In this document: piece after piece, positions 53,410 to 63,795 of the stretch
Position numbering within the stretch: the stretch's first letter is position 1
Layout of the letters: each line of letters starts with the position of its first letter
From: Ursus arctos
Taxonomy: Eukaryota > Chordata > Mammalia > Carnivora > Ursidae
DNA length: 64,000 nucleotides
NCBI RefSeq assembly: GCF_023065955.2
Contig: NW_026623056.1
Location: forward strand, 83,017,256-83,081,255
Direction of reading: 5' to 3'
Notes under the pieces: model-generated
The model's database searches: none
What the model saw: only the letters and a program-made list of their open reading frames with translations
Told to the model about the DNA's origin: nothing
Translations under genes and position numbers: made by a program

Positions 53410-54205
53410 ATTGCAGATGCACACCTATTAAAATGAGGAAGAGCAACACTTTGCAGCCAGGATCTGGGCATTTTACCTAATGGCTCCGTGACTACAACTG
53501 CAATATCCCCAGTTATCTCTGTAGGATGAACACTCTGAAAACCCACCAGAGGATGTGGTTCTGAACAGGAGATCACAGGGGGCAGGTGAAAACAACAACC
53601 CACTCCTCCACCCCCAAAAGGGAACAGTGAGTAAAGAGCCACTGGAGTGATGACAAAATGAAACAAAACAAAAATAAATGAATTCTTGACAAGCTCACAC
53701 CAAATCAACATAATCAAGCCAGGAAGCAAAATCACTTAAAAGAAAATAAAAATCATAGTGCAATCTGAAAAAGATTCTTTAAATGACTATGCTGAATATC
53801 TTCCAAGACTTAAAGGAAGAGATAACAAAGATGAAAAAGATAAAAAATGAAGGACTTGAGCCAGGCAGAAATAGAAAATGAATAGATAGGTATGAAAAAG
53901 AACCATTCAGAAATCTTGGAGATAAGGCAGCTTATTGCTGAAATCTAGAAAGCTTAATAGTGCAGGAGAAACTCTAATCGGATGGCTAAAGAGAGAATTG
54001 ATGAACTGGAAGATCACTATGGAGGAATTCACCCAGAAAGTAGCGCAGAGAGATAAGTTGTCTGAAGAGGTGACATTATGAGATATTTGACATCATTAGT
54101 CTCAGATCGCATTTTTTAAGAAAAACAGCTAGGCACGGATTACGAGTCAGTCCTACAACAAAATGAAACTATGAGATATAAAAAGTGACCATGTCTAAAA
54201 GCTAG
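53410..54205 (+). repeat. HAL1/L1M ORF1-region remnant
   Basis: A-rich forward sequence with the ORF1 coiled-coil region phrases GATAACAAAGATGAAAAAG, GCAGAAATAGAAAATGAAT, GGATGGCTAAAGAGAGAATT, GATGAACTGGAAGATCACTA. Frameshifts and stops are frequent, so no protein is made. Confidence 0.65.
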
Positions 54206-54207
54206 CC

Positions 54208-54945
54208 AAAATGCTGTATTAGTCAGAGTTCTCCAGAGACACAGAACCAACAGGATGTACGTGTACATAGGTATGTGAGTATGTATATGTATATAAAGAG
54301 ATTTGCTATAAGGAATTAGCTCATGTGATTATGGATCAAGATCTGCAGGGCAAGCTGGAGGCCCAGGGGAGCTGACAGTATACTTCTGGTCTGAAGGCCA
54401 GCAGGCTTGAGACCCTGGGGAGAGCTGATGTTTCAGTTCAAGTCCAAAGGCTGGAAAAAGCCAATGTCCCAGTTCAAATGGCATCAGGCAGGAGGAATTC
54501 TCTCTTTTTTGGAGGGGGTTCAGCATTTTGTTCTATTGAGACCCTCAACTGATTGGATGTGGCCCACCCTCATTAGAAACAGCAGTCTGCTTTGCTGAAT
54601 CTACTGATTCAGATGTTAAGCTCATCCAGAACTACCCTCACAGACATACCGAGAATAACAACAACAACAAAAAAATTAAGATGTATTTGTTGGAGAAAAA
54701 GAGAGGGAGAGAGAGTGCACGTGTATGAGTGGGGGGAGGGCCAGAGGGAGAGAGAATTTCAAGTAGACTCTGCATGCCGAGCCTGATGTGGGGCTGGATC
54801 TCACGACCCTGGGATCATGACCCGAGCCGAAATCGAGTCAGACGCTTAACTGACTGCACCACCCAAGCGGCCAAGACCAAGAATAGTTTTGATCAAATAT
54901 CTAGTCACCCCAGGCCGGTCAAGGTAACACATAAAATGAACCATC
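54208..54945 (+). mobile_element. ERVL-type LTR (MLT2-like) carrying a SINE
   Basis: GTATTAGTCAGAGTTCTCCA, GACACAGAACCAACAGGATG, TATAAGGAATTAGCTCATGT, CCTCAACTGATTGGATGTGG, [SINE 54658-54875], CGGTCAAGGTAACACATAAA, ATGAACCATCACA. The TG...CA ends and complete order make it the best copy of three in the window. Confidence 0.8.
54658..54875 (-). repeat. Carnivore SINE inside the LTR
   Basis: Reversed copy: (AAC)n/A-rich stretch, TTAAGATGTATTTGTTGG, GGGAGAGAGAATTTCAAG, CACGACCCTGGGATCATGAC, GCACCACCCAAGCGGCC. The likely TSD ACCGAGAATA / ACCAAGAATA lies at 54648-54657 and 54876-54885. Confidence 0.92.
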
Positions 54946-55129
54946 ACACATATCTCTGGGGAAACATGCCAGGCACAGCGCCCTGGTCAGTCAGGGAAAT
55001 AGAGGGAGGAAATGCCCCTTCTTTTGGCAAGATAGGAGAATGGACGGTAAGGATGGGGTCCCTGGGTGCAACTGGCTGAAGATTCTGGTTGCTACAGCAG
55101 AAAACACATGTTCTTTGAAGCCAGGAGGA

Positions 55130-55315
55130 TCTGGAGGAGACTCTCGACCCTGCTGGCTATGTGACCTTGACCTTGGACTTGTTACTTTAATTTCTCTGAG
55201 TCTCAGTTTCCTCATCTTTTAAAACAGAAGAATTACAGTACTTGCCTCCAAAGGATACGGAGAAGATTTTAAAAGATAACGTGTGAAATCCGTGGCAAAA
55301 TACCTCACCTGTACC
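55130..55315 (+). repeat. MIR SINE
   Basis: GCTGGCTATGTGACCTTGAC, CTTGGACTTGTTACTTTAAT, CTCTGAGTCTCAGTTTCCTC, TACTTGCCTCCAAAGGATAC are in MIR order. Confidence 0.92.
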
Positions 55316-55552
55316 AGCGCTGCAATGGTCAGGTGTGGGTGCAGTCAGCTGACCCATCTCTGGTCACAACTATATCCCCCTCATCATGCCCAGGGGGACT
55401 GTGCAAAGGAGGGGCCCGGGATATGAGATCCGACCGACTTGGGTCTGGACCCTGCTCTTCCTCCTGCATAGTAGCTGTGAGTGAGTCCCCCTTTTACACT
55501 CTGAGTGTTTGCTTCCCGTCGACCAACTGAGGGCAATATACCCGCCTCTAGA
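55316..55552. other. Unique sequence, no feature supported
   Basis: No repeat or gene recognised; 55333-55600 contains overlapping short frames without similarity. Confidence 0.4.
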
Positions 55553-56040
55553 GCAGTGTTTCTGAACTGGGGGCAACTCCCCACCCCCGACATTTGGCAA
55601 TGTCTAGAGACATTTTTTTAAAATTTAAATTCAATTTCGTTAACATATAGTGTATGTTTAGTTTCAGGGGTAGAATTTAGTGATTCATCAGTTGCCCATA
55701 AGACCCAGGGCTCATTCCATCAAGTGCCCTCCTTAATGCCCATCCCCCAGTTACCCCAACCCCCACCCACCTCCCCTCTAGCAACCCTCAGCTTGTTCCC
55801 TAGAGTTAAGGGTCTCTTACGGTTTGCCTCCCTCTCTGTTTTTCTCTTACTTTATTTTTCCTTCCCTTTCTCTATGTTCATCTGTCTGGAGACATTGTTG
55901 ATGGGGGTTGGGGTTCGCTACTGGCATCTAGCGGGTGGCATTTAGGGAGGCACCCCAACCTTCTGCAATGCACAGGACAGTCCCCCACAGCAAAGAATGA
56001 TCTGGCTTAAGGCATCAATGGTGCAGACGTTATGAAACTC
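55553..56040 (+). repeat. MER20 hAT transposon split by an L1 insertion
   Basis: MER20 phrases GCAGTGTTTCTGAACTGGGG, GACATTTGGCAATGTCTAGA and GACATT are followed by the L1, then GGAGACATTGTTGATGGGGG, GCTACTGGCATCTAGCGGGT, GCAATGCACAGGACAGTCCC, AGCAAAGAATGATCTGGC. Removing the insert and one TSD restores continuous order. Confidence 0.9.
55615..55882 (-). repeat. Carnivore L1, 5'-truncated, inside MER20
   Basis: Reversed L1 starting with its tail (TTTTTAAAATTTAAATTCAA), then CCAGGGCTCATTCCATCAAG, TGCCCTCCTTAATGCCCATC, CAGTTACCCCAACCCCCACC. The TSD TGTCTAGAGACATT / TGTCTGGAGACATT lies at 55601-55614 and 55883-55896. Confidence 0.93.
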
Positions 56041-57139
56041 CCGGATAGAAAACTTAAACAAAATCATATTTATAAAAGGCTCGGCTTAAAAAATAAAAAT
56101 TAAGGCTATCCTCCTCCTCCTCACAGGAAAGTGAACAGGTAGAGAGTATGTGGGTTTCTGCTCTTCTTCCCCTCCCTCCTCCTTCCCCTGCTCCCTCTTC
56201 CTTCTCTTCCTCCTCCCTGCATAGTGGGTACTAGCAAGGAGAGGAAATGTGACCGCTCCACTGGCAGCATTCCCGCGCTCAGAGCCCAGGAGGCGGGGGA
56301 CCACTCATGACCTCCCATAAAGAAGGTCTGAAGGCTGCAGGTTCAACGTGCCAAGTTCTGGAATGCCGCTTTCAGGCAGCCACACCCAGAGCGCTCTCTG
56401 GCTCGCACTGCAGAGCCGGCTTCTCTATAGCTCCTCTGCTGACTTGGCTGGAACCTTGGGCCTGGGGGTCACAGCGGCCAAGCCCAGCCCCTAGACCAGG
56501 GAGGGGGCGGGGGGGGGGGAGCTGCTGTGGCAGAAAAGCCACACCCAGCCCCTGGGGGAGTGCTGTCTCGTTCTCTGGACTCACTCCCCTGAAATTTCCC
56601 AGCACAGCCGGTCTTCCTCCCATCTCTGCAAGGAAGGCCAGGGGGAAAGAGGCGAGCACACAGAAGTAAAACAGAAACAGGACAAGTGTCCTCCGCTAGC
56701 ACGTCTACGCAAGCTCCGGCCACCTCTTCGAGGTCTTCTCCCCCCAGCCCCCGCCGGTGTCCCCGGTGCTGTCCTCAGCTGCCTTTAAAAGGCAGGACAG
56801 CAGACCCCACTCACGCCGCTCAGACGAAGCATCGAAGCATCGCTGCTTTTCATGGGCTCAGCCCCAGCAGAGAAGCGTCTAGGCACAAAACTTTCCCCGG
56901 GGGGTGCAGATCCCCCTTTGAAGTAGTTCCTGACAATAACACTGTACCCTCAACGAAGCCTGCTCTTCTCAGGCGGAGCGAGCGTATTTTCTCTCGGGGA
57001 GCCACAACGGGGGCTGGCCTTCCTCCCCAGCACATGCTTTCCTGGCCGGCCGTGGGTTGGACTTTTTTTTTTTTTTCCACAAGAGAGCCATAAACACAGA
57101 GATACCAAAGAGTTAATTTGCGTTTTTTAAACCTCCTTC
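56041..57139. other. Unique, partly GC-rich sequence
   Basis: A (CTTCC)n-like pyrimidine tract lies at 56160-56215. A purine run at 56499-56521 contains GGG, GGGGG and G11 blocks. Overlapping open frames at 56307-57143 on both strands lack similarity. A T14-run lies at 57063-57076. Confidence 0.4.
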
Positions 57140-57540
57140 CCAATGCCCACTCTCATTCCTGCATAAAATCCTCATGTCCAGACATCAAATCAGTAAGCCC
57201 TGTTGCCTGTCAGAGAATACAATGTCAGGCCATTAGTATGTTAATAAGTCCGGAGGGCGACAGGTGGCCTACTAGACAGCTCAATTAAGCTGCTCATTAA
57301 ACACACGCTAACGAACAGCCCAGGCAGGGCCTGAACAGCACCATTCTGTAATGACATGATGTCAGAGTGAACAAATGAGGAAAAATAACAAAAACATTAC
57401 AGCAGGGACAGACGCCACTAATAAGGCCCCCTCGTACTACATCAGCCCGCAAATCAATGAGCCACAGGGATCAAAAAACTCGACCCAACATTCTCAGGAG
57501 ACTGAATGCAGCAAGATTTTTTTGGTCAGTACTTCACAAA
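57140..57540. promoter_or_regulatory. Candidate conserved regulatory block rich in homeobox-like sites
   Basis: Repeat-free sequence with CATTAGTATGTTAATAAGTCC, CAGCTCAATTAAGCTGCTCA (contains the near-palindrome AGCTCAATTAAGCT), TTAAACACACGCTAACG, TGTAATGACATGATGTCAG and CCACTAATAAGGCC. CpGs are retained (GGAGGGCGACAGG, GACGCCAC). It looks like a constrained developmental enhancer; conservation is not testable here. Confidence 0.4.
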
Positions 57541-59289
57541 AAAAAAAAAAAAAAAAATCCAACCCCCAAACCTAAAAATGATCGTAGAATATCACAAATT
57601 AAGTGTTAAAAAAAATTAAGAGCAAAAGTTGGACACAGGGCTGATCCCAAAGTCTGAGAAATGTGTTTTGTTGAGTTTGAATGAAAATCATTATTTAATG
57701 GGCTCATCATTTACATTTGATTGGCATCTTTTTTTTTTTTTTTTTTAAGCCCACAGGTTCGAATCATTTGCCTGCTCTGCGGCTCAGCCAGCTTAAGGGC
57801 ACAGCGAAATTGTCAAGGAGCAGGGAGCCAAGTTTCCTAGGTGAAGGTTCTTCTTATTGTTTTAAAAGAAGGGATTTCCAGCAGTTGCTAGAGTCTTCTC
57901 TCATTTTCAAGTAAGGGGCTTCCTGAATAAGAAAAAAGTCACATCTCCACCAGGCCTGGCTCTGACATTGGAGACACATAATGCTAAACTAATAGGCTGG
58001 TTTGTCATTTGAAGGTCATGACCTTGGCTCTTATCTCTTGTCAGTTAGCAGCTGACACCTCCTCCTTCTCCAAACCTCACAGAGGTGCTGTTCCTCACTA
58101 GCCTGGCAAGCTGAGGGCAGGCAGGGAACATAATCACGGTGTTCCGGGCCGCTTTTAGGGGGCTGGAGCAGAGACCCTTGGAAGCATAGTTCTTCCCACA
58201 TTTGTTGAGCTACTTCTGTCCAGATCCAGGGTCCCAATGTATGACCGGGGCAGGCTTTGCCCTGGGGGTCCCTGAGCAGGTCGCTTTGCTCCCCGACTCC
58301 GTTCCCTTGTATATGACATGTGATCGGACTGGGTATTCTCTCGGCCCTTCCATTCTAAGAGGGTCTCCAGTACAAAACAAGTGTAAGATGCTCGTGCAAT
58401 TTGCCGTTTGGTTAGCAAGACAGAGCTAGTTCCTGAAAACAATCCGAAGAATCCAAGACCAAGTGCGGTGTGCTACCGGAAGTACAATAAGAATTCAAAA
58501 ACGGAAGACATCAGGGGCTGGTAGGGGCGCTATGTCAGTTCCCCGAAAACCTGCTGCCCCAGAGTAGACCAGGGCGTGCAGGGAGGAGTGGGCTCCTGCT
58601 GGTCCTTGCAGTGCAAGACCAGGAGGTGGAAGGGCACGAGGTAGGCTACGGCAGATGTCTTTTGTCCCGCACACTCCTATCGATAAAAATGTTAGCTCGT
58701 ACTCCAAATATATGTATTTATTGTATTAAAAAGCATAATGACTACACGAATATATTATTGACATATTAAAATAGATGGAAGAATAAGGCAATTTTAAATA
58801 GTGAGATTTTTAAAAAATCCCAGAAGTCCAAACATTCTTTTCTCCACTCCAGAGGGTCATAGGGGACGCACACGCCGCAGTCTGGAGACCACGCTTCCAG
58901 GTGTGAGGTGGGAGGAGAAAGGATGTCGAAGGCCAAGTAGAGAGTGCACACGCGTTTGCACAGGTGCGTGTGTGCGTACGGGGGTCGGGCAGTGCGTGAT
59001 CAGACCTCCCCCTTGGAGGCAAGGTTGGGGCTACAAAGCAGAGAGACATGGGGTGGGATGGAGCAAGGCCACAGGAGATAATAATGTGCAAGGACAGAGG
59101 TGAGGGGAGCTTGGTGAGTTTGGGGGCTTGGGGGACACAGCGATCCGGCTTTTTGTCTCAGTGGCACTAAAGTACATGCCAAGGCTGGCAGGTGCCGCAG
59201 CGCGCGGCCGTCCAACGGACGTTCATGAGGTCCCCTCTTTGCTCAAGGAACCACGGGGAATACAGACCTGAGAACATTTCATTCCCTCC
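57541..59289. other. Mostly unique sequence
   Basis: A17-run at 57541-57557 and T-run at 57729-57746 may be retroposon tails, but no body was recognised. CpG-containing stretch at 58930-58990 and a small inverted repeat CGTCC-AAC-GGACG at 59209-59221. No gene recognised. Confidence 0.35.
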
Positions 59290-59530
59290 CTGAGGGAGTT
59301 TACGATTCAGTCATTCATTCGGCTCACATTTATTCAGGAACTTCTGCTTGCTGGTCCCTGCCCTAGGTGCTGGGAATAATGGCAAATGACACAAGCTTGG
59401 TTCCAGCCCTCATGAGCTTATGGTCAAGTGGGAGAGACAGGCCTATTATCTAACTAAGTGCATTTCAAGCCAGACTGTGTTAAAGGGGGTGGCAGGGGAG
59501 GGAACAAAGACGTGTAGGAACATAGATGAG
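59290..59530 (+). repeat. Old interspersed repeat, family not resolved
   Basis: TTCATTCGGCTCACATTTAT, TCCCTGCCCTAGGTGCTGGG, AATAATGGCAAATGACACAA and CCCTCATGAGCTTATGGTCA match the start of the consensus also seen at 34700-35155. Confidence 0.5.
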
Positions 59531-59589
59531 GCTGTGATTAATTCTGTCTGCAAGAATCAAAGAAAGTTCCTGACACTTATTAAGAGCTC

Positions 59590-59790
59590 TAGACCAGTGC
59601 TAACCAATAGAACTCTCTGCAGTGATAAAAATGTTCTCTATCTATGCTGTCCGAGATGATAGCCACATGGGGCTGTTAAGCACTTGAAATGTGGCTAGAG
59701 TGACTGAAAAACTAAATTTTTAATCAACTGAAATTTGAACAGTCCCATGTGGCTAGCAGCTACCATATTGGGATGGCACAGCTGTAGAAG
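59590..59790 (+). repeat. MER5A-type hAT-Charlie transposon
   Basis: CCAGTGCTAACCAATAGAAC, AAATGTTCTCTATCTATGCT, GTCCGAGATGATAGCCACAT, AGCACTTGAAATGTGGCTAG, CCATGTGGCTAGCAGCTACC and CATATTGGGATGGCACAGCT match the element nearly end to end. Confidence 0.92.
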
Positions 59791-60429
59791 GTCATGGGTG
59801 AAATGACTGACGGTGACTTTCATGTGGAATGACATGTCTTGTTTCTTAAAACCTGAGCTTTCCCTCTGCACAGGGTGATGACATTCTAGAAGCTGGGGGA
59901 AATAGCCGTTGCCTCAGTAATGCTAATGCCCAGTGATAGTTATGAGGCCACACATGGCGTACTGATCGATGCTGGCATGGACATACTGATTGGTAGGACC
60001 TGAAAAAGAACTTTAAACTTAGAACATCTTCCCACTTCTTTTCCTTTGGTCTGAGTTCAAATCTTACCTCTGGCAATGGTAACTGGACTTCCCTTCAGAC
60101 GTCACCATCTTGGAAAGCTTGAGGAACCCTAAAAGCAGTACCAGCTCACCCACCAGGGGGCAGTGCATGTGCCTCAAGATCCCTCCCACACATCAGGAGC
60201 TCTTGGACCACCCTGGCTACTGTTGTTTTCCAGGGAATGGGGAGAACCACTTAAGTCCTACCTCATAGTTCTCCCCCTCTCTTCTTTCCTTTTGCTGCGT
60301 TAGAAGATCTAAAACAAGTGGAGAAGCGAATTTTTCTTTAGATGTTAAAGCAAAGTTATGAAAACGACAAATGGACACTGGAATGGGCTTCGGTGTTGTT
60401 TTTATTTGCATATTTGATTGTTACTGTGA
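59791..60429. other. Unique sequence, no feature supported
   Basis: No repeat or gene recognised. Confidence 0.4.
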
Positions 60430-60960
60430 TGAGGACAGGAAGAGAAAAGTTCTAAAGCCAAGACCACTGAGTGGAGATGGGGGGAAGGGGAAACTTCTAT
60501 TCAAAGATGGCAAGTTGAACACAGGGGTTAGTTTCCTGTCCCCCTGAAGATTTCCTAAAACAACAGCAGAGCAGGTATTTTGGAGAAGACACAAACCTAC
60601 AGGATGAAGAGAACAGGAGCGATGATAGTAACAAAAAGATTGGAAGCTGGAAGGCAAATGCATGCTTGGTAACTGATGTGACAGAGCTGAGAAAGCAGAA
60701 TCATCTCCCAATGGAGACAGTGAAAAGCAGCCCACTTGCTCAAGAACTGATGACATTCAGGACCTACGGAAGTAGCAATAAAGGTGGGTCTACTAGCAGA
60801 ATGACTGACTAGAAGTCTTTTTAAGAAGCAGCTGGATCTCCAGTCTTTTTCTGTTCTGTAAAGTCAAGTCAGACAAATGTTCACATTCTGAATGTTGAGA
60901 TCTCTGGCTATTTTCCTGATCTCATTTCCAGAACAATGGTAGCAAGGACGATGGCTTCCA
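60430..60960 (+). repeat. HAL1/L1M 5'-region remnant (probable)
   Basis: AAGATGGCAAGTTGAACACA, CTAAAACAACAGCAGAGCAG, GAAGACACAAACCTACAGGA and TGGAAGCTGGAAGGCAAATG resemble the start of old L1-group elements. It is diverged and the assignment is approximate. Confidence 0.5.
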
Positions 60961-61329
60961 CATGAGAGACTGTGAGAGGCTTCACTGCAGCTCTTCCAAC
61001 AATGCAAGAGAAAAGACTTCAAGACACTGAGATCCAAAGTTCCCCAGGAGAATGGCCCAGGAAGATCACTGAACCGAAGCCCAGATTTGCCAAGCCCTAC
61101 AAACGTGCACGGAGCTTACCATCGGCTTTTAGTGCCCCACTTGTGAATATGAAGAGGCATTTAAGGGCCAGTTGATATTTGAGAACAGCCTCTAACAGAA
61201 AAGGCAGAACCAGAGAGCAAGGGGAAGTAACTTGGAAGCAACAGAAGCTATAGAAATTATAGAGGGAGAAGAAAACGTTTAAGAATGTTTATCAATATTC
61301 TCAGAGAGTAAGGGAAAAATAGTGCATCC

Positions 61330-61440
61330 ATGAAATAAGATAGGAGTCTACTATGTCATACACCTTAAACTTACACAGCAATGCTTGTGAATTATATCTC
61401 AGTAAAACTGGAAAAAATGAATAGGATTCTGATTTAAAAA
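61330..61440 (+). repeat. L1 3' terminus
   Basis: GTCATACACCTTAAACTTAC, ACAGCAATGCTTGTGAATTA and TATCTCAGTAAAACTGG match the L1 3'UTR end (TATGTCAATTATATCTCAATAAAACTGG), followed by an A-rich tail. Confidence 0.85.
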
Positions 61441-61449
61441 AAAAATTCA

Positions 61450-61628
61450 CGGGTGCCTGGGTGGCTCAGTCGGCTGAACATCTGACTCTTGATTTCAGCT
61501 CAGGTCATGATCTTGGGGTCATAGGAACAAGCCTGTGTCAGGCTCTGCATTCAGTGGGGAGTCTGCTTGGGATTCTCTCTCTCTCCTGCTGCTGCTCTCC
61601 CCCAAGTATGTGCTCTCTCTCTCTCTCA
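61450..61628 (+). repeat. Carnivore SINE, first of a tandem pair
   Basis: GGGTGCCTGGGTGGCTCAGT, GGCTGAACATCTGACTCTTG, GGTCATGATCTTGGGGTC and a CT-rich 3' part ending CTCTCTCTCTCA. It lacks its own A tail because the next SINE starts at once. Confidence 0.94.
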
Positions 61629-61832
61629 GGGATGCCTGGGTGGTTCAGCTGGTTAAGCATCCAACTCTTGATTTTGGCTCAGGTCGTGATCTCATGGGTT
61701 GTAAGATCGAGCCCCAATCGGGCTTAGCATGTTTCTCTCTCCCTCTCCATCAGCCCCTCTCCCCACTCATGTTCTCTATAGATAGATGATAGATAGATAG
61801 ATAAAATCTTTAAAATAAATAAATAAATCTTA
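61629..61832 (+). repeat. Carnivore SINE, second of a tandem pair
   Basis: GGGATGCCTGGGTGGTTCAG, CTGGTTAAGCATCCAACTCT, GGTCGTGATCTCATGGGTTG, then a GATA-type microsatellite (61780-61803) and AATAAATAAATAAATC tail. Confidence 0.94.
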
Positions 61833-62166
61833 AGAAAACATTCAGAGAACAGACAAAAGTGCTTGGGAAGAGCAGAAATAAAAAAAGTTAAGGACATCGC
61901 TGAGAATGTATAGCAGAAACACAAAGAGAAAATAAGAGAGAAGAAGTGATGAAATGATAGGACCACACCAGAACATTGAAGTACAAATATGGAAAACAGA
62001 TCCAGACAAAATGGGAGGAAATGTCCCAAATAAAAAATGCATGAAAACTTCCCAGATATTAAGGTCCTGAATTTCACAATTATATCTAGCATCATGGATG
62101 GAAATTGATTTGCCAAGACACATCATTGTGCAATTTCATCACACTGGGGATAAACAGAGGCTATTA

Positions 62167-62370
62167 GGGGCGCCTGGGTGACTCAGTCGGTTAAGCATCT
62201 GCCTTTGGCTCAGGTCATGATCCTGGCTGGGGTCCTGGGATCAAGTCTCAAGACCCAAGTCGGGCTTCCCGCTCAGCAAGGAGCCTACTTCTCCCACTGC
62301 CTCCTTCTCCTCCTGCTTGTGGGCTCTCTCTCTCTGTCAAATAAATAAATAAAATCTTAATAAAAAAATA
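62167..62370 (+). repeat. Carnivore SINE inside HAL1/L1M
   Basis: GGGGCGCCTGGGTGACTCAG, CGGTTAAGCATCTGCCTTTG, GGTCATGATCCTGGCTGGGG (with a small local duplication around GGGTCC), AATAAATAAATAAAATC. Confidence 0.95.
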
Positions 62371-62451
62371 AGACATCAAATGTTTCCAAGGAGGAAAAAA
62401 GAAAAAAAAGCTTTATATGAACGATCAAGAATCAGAATGGCATTGGACCTT

Positions 62452-62645
62452 TTTTTTTTTTTAAGATTTACTTATTCATCCTGGGGGGGAGGGGCAGAGG
62501 AAGAGGGAGAGGGACAGAATCCTAAGCAGACTCCCCACTGAGCACAGAGCCCAACACAGGGCTCAATCCCAAGACATCCGTGAAATCATGACCTGAGCCA
62601 AAATCAAGAGTCGGACGCCCAGCTGACTGTGCACCCAGGCGCCCC
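62452..62645 (-). repeat. Carnivore SINE inside HAL1/L1M
   Basis: T-tail, TAAGATTTACTTATTCATCC, GAATCCTAAGCAGACTCCCC, GTGAAATCATGACCTGAGCC, CACCCAGGCGCCCC. The likely TSD GCATTGGACCT / GCGTTGGACTT lies at 62440-62450 and 62647-62657. Confidence 0.93.
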
Positions 62646-63189
62646 AGCGTTGGACTTCTTAAAAACAATATGAGAGAAGAAAATGGGAAATGTTTCAAAA
62701 TCCTAAAGAAAAAAATATTCCCAGAGGTAGAATTCTATACCTAACAAAACTATTAATCAAATATGAGGGTGTGATAAGCATGTTTTCAGATAAGCAAGGG
62801 CCTTATAAGGAGGCTGCTGGAGATATTTTTTATCAAAAAGGAGTAGGATTTTCAAAAGAGGAAGATGTAGGGTCTGGGAAACAGGGGTTCCAGCACAAAA
62901 GAGAGGTGAGGTTACCTCTAACACAACAGCTGCATAGTAGTCATAGAGGGTAACCTGTCAGAAGGTTCTGGAAGTACTTCTTCAGAAAGATGAAAGTATT
63001 GTGTGAACACATTGAGAAGAGGGCAGAGTTGAGGGATAAATTATTCAAACAAGAAAAGGTGAAGCCGTTGTGAACTTTAGCAAGAGCATAGGTTGTTCAG
63101 GGGCGGAAAAATAAACACAGCATTCAGGAGTCAGCTACTCACAGCACTTACAGGATTTTAATAATGTAACAACTTTAATATTAACCTCC

Positions 63190-63415
63190 AAAATTTCTTT
63201 CTTTTTTGAGTATCGTTGGCACACAATGTCACATTAGTTTCAGGTGTGCAACATAGTGATTCCACATCTCTCTACATTAGGCTGTGTGCTCTGTGTTATT
63301 ACAGTATATTGACTCTACTCCCTATGCTGTATCTTTTATTCCTGTGACTTATTCATTCCCTCACTGGAAGCCTATACTTCCCATTTCACTTAATCTCCAA
63401 CATTCCAATGAAACC
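63190..63415 (-). repeat. L1 3'UTR fragment (carnivore type)
   Basis: TGAGTATCGTTGGCACACAA, TGTCACATTAGTTTCAGGTG, TGCAACATAGTGATTCCACA, ATTGACTCTACTCCCTATGC are reversed L1 3'UTR phrases. Confidence 0.88.
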
Positions 63416-63442
63416 ATAGAGGGAGAATGGAGGAAGCACATC

Positions 63443-63500
63443 CGTGTGTGTGTGTGTGTGTGTGTGTACGCACATGTGTGCGTGAGCGTGTGTGTATGAG
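63443..63500 (+). repeat. (TG)n microsatellite, partly degenerate
   Basis: About 13 clean GT units (63443-63467), then degenerate GCACATGTGTGCGTGAGCGT sequence. Confidence 0.95.
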
Positions 63501-63587
63501 TGCGTTATATGAAAGAGTAAAATCCTTTCTTCTGTAGAGGAAGTCGGTAGTCAATGCCAAAAACCAAACATCAAGAAATAGCAATAA

Positions 63588-63780
63588 ATGGCACCTGGGT
63601 GGCTCAGTCAATTAAGCCTCCAATTTCGGCTCAGGTCACGATCTCAGGGTCCTGGGATTGAGCCCTGTGTCGGGCTCTGCGCTCAGTGCGGAGCCTGCTT
63701 CTCCCTCTCCCTCTGCTGCTCCCCCTGCTCAACTCTCTATCTCTCTCTCCCAAATAAATAAATAAAATCTTTAAAAAAAA
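63588..63780 (+). repeat. Carnivore SINE (older subfamily)
   Basis: TGGCACCTGGGTGGCTCAGT, GGTCACGATCTCAGGGTCCT, CTCCCTCTCCCTCTGCTGCT, AATAAATAAATAAAATC and A tail. The TSD AAGAAATAGCAATAA is perfect at 63573-63587 and 63781-63795. Confidence 0.98.
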
Positions 63781-63795
63781 AAGAAATAGCAATAA

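Larger units (their letters stand above)
61838..63080 (+). repeat. HAL1/L1M ORF1 region with two SINE insertions
   Basis: Forward phrases in order: AAACTTCCCAGATATTAAGG, GCCAAGACACATCATTGTGC, [SINE 62167-62370], AGGAGGAAAAAAGAAAAAAA, GATCAAGAATCAGAATGGCA, [SINE 62452-62645], GGTAGAATTCTATACCTAAC, AAACTATTAATCAAATATGAG, ACAGGGGTTCCAGCACAAAA. They correspond to the RNA-binding part of the L1-type ORF1 protein. The frame is broken. Confidence 0.82.

Noticed and set aside
59209..59221. Small inverted repeat CGTCC-AAC-GGACG
   Set aside because: Too short to exceed chance over 64 kb.
61838..63080. Coding remnant resembling an RNA-binding protein
   Set aside because: It is the ORF1 region of an old HAL1/L1M element with frameshifts and two SINE insertions, not a host gene.
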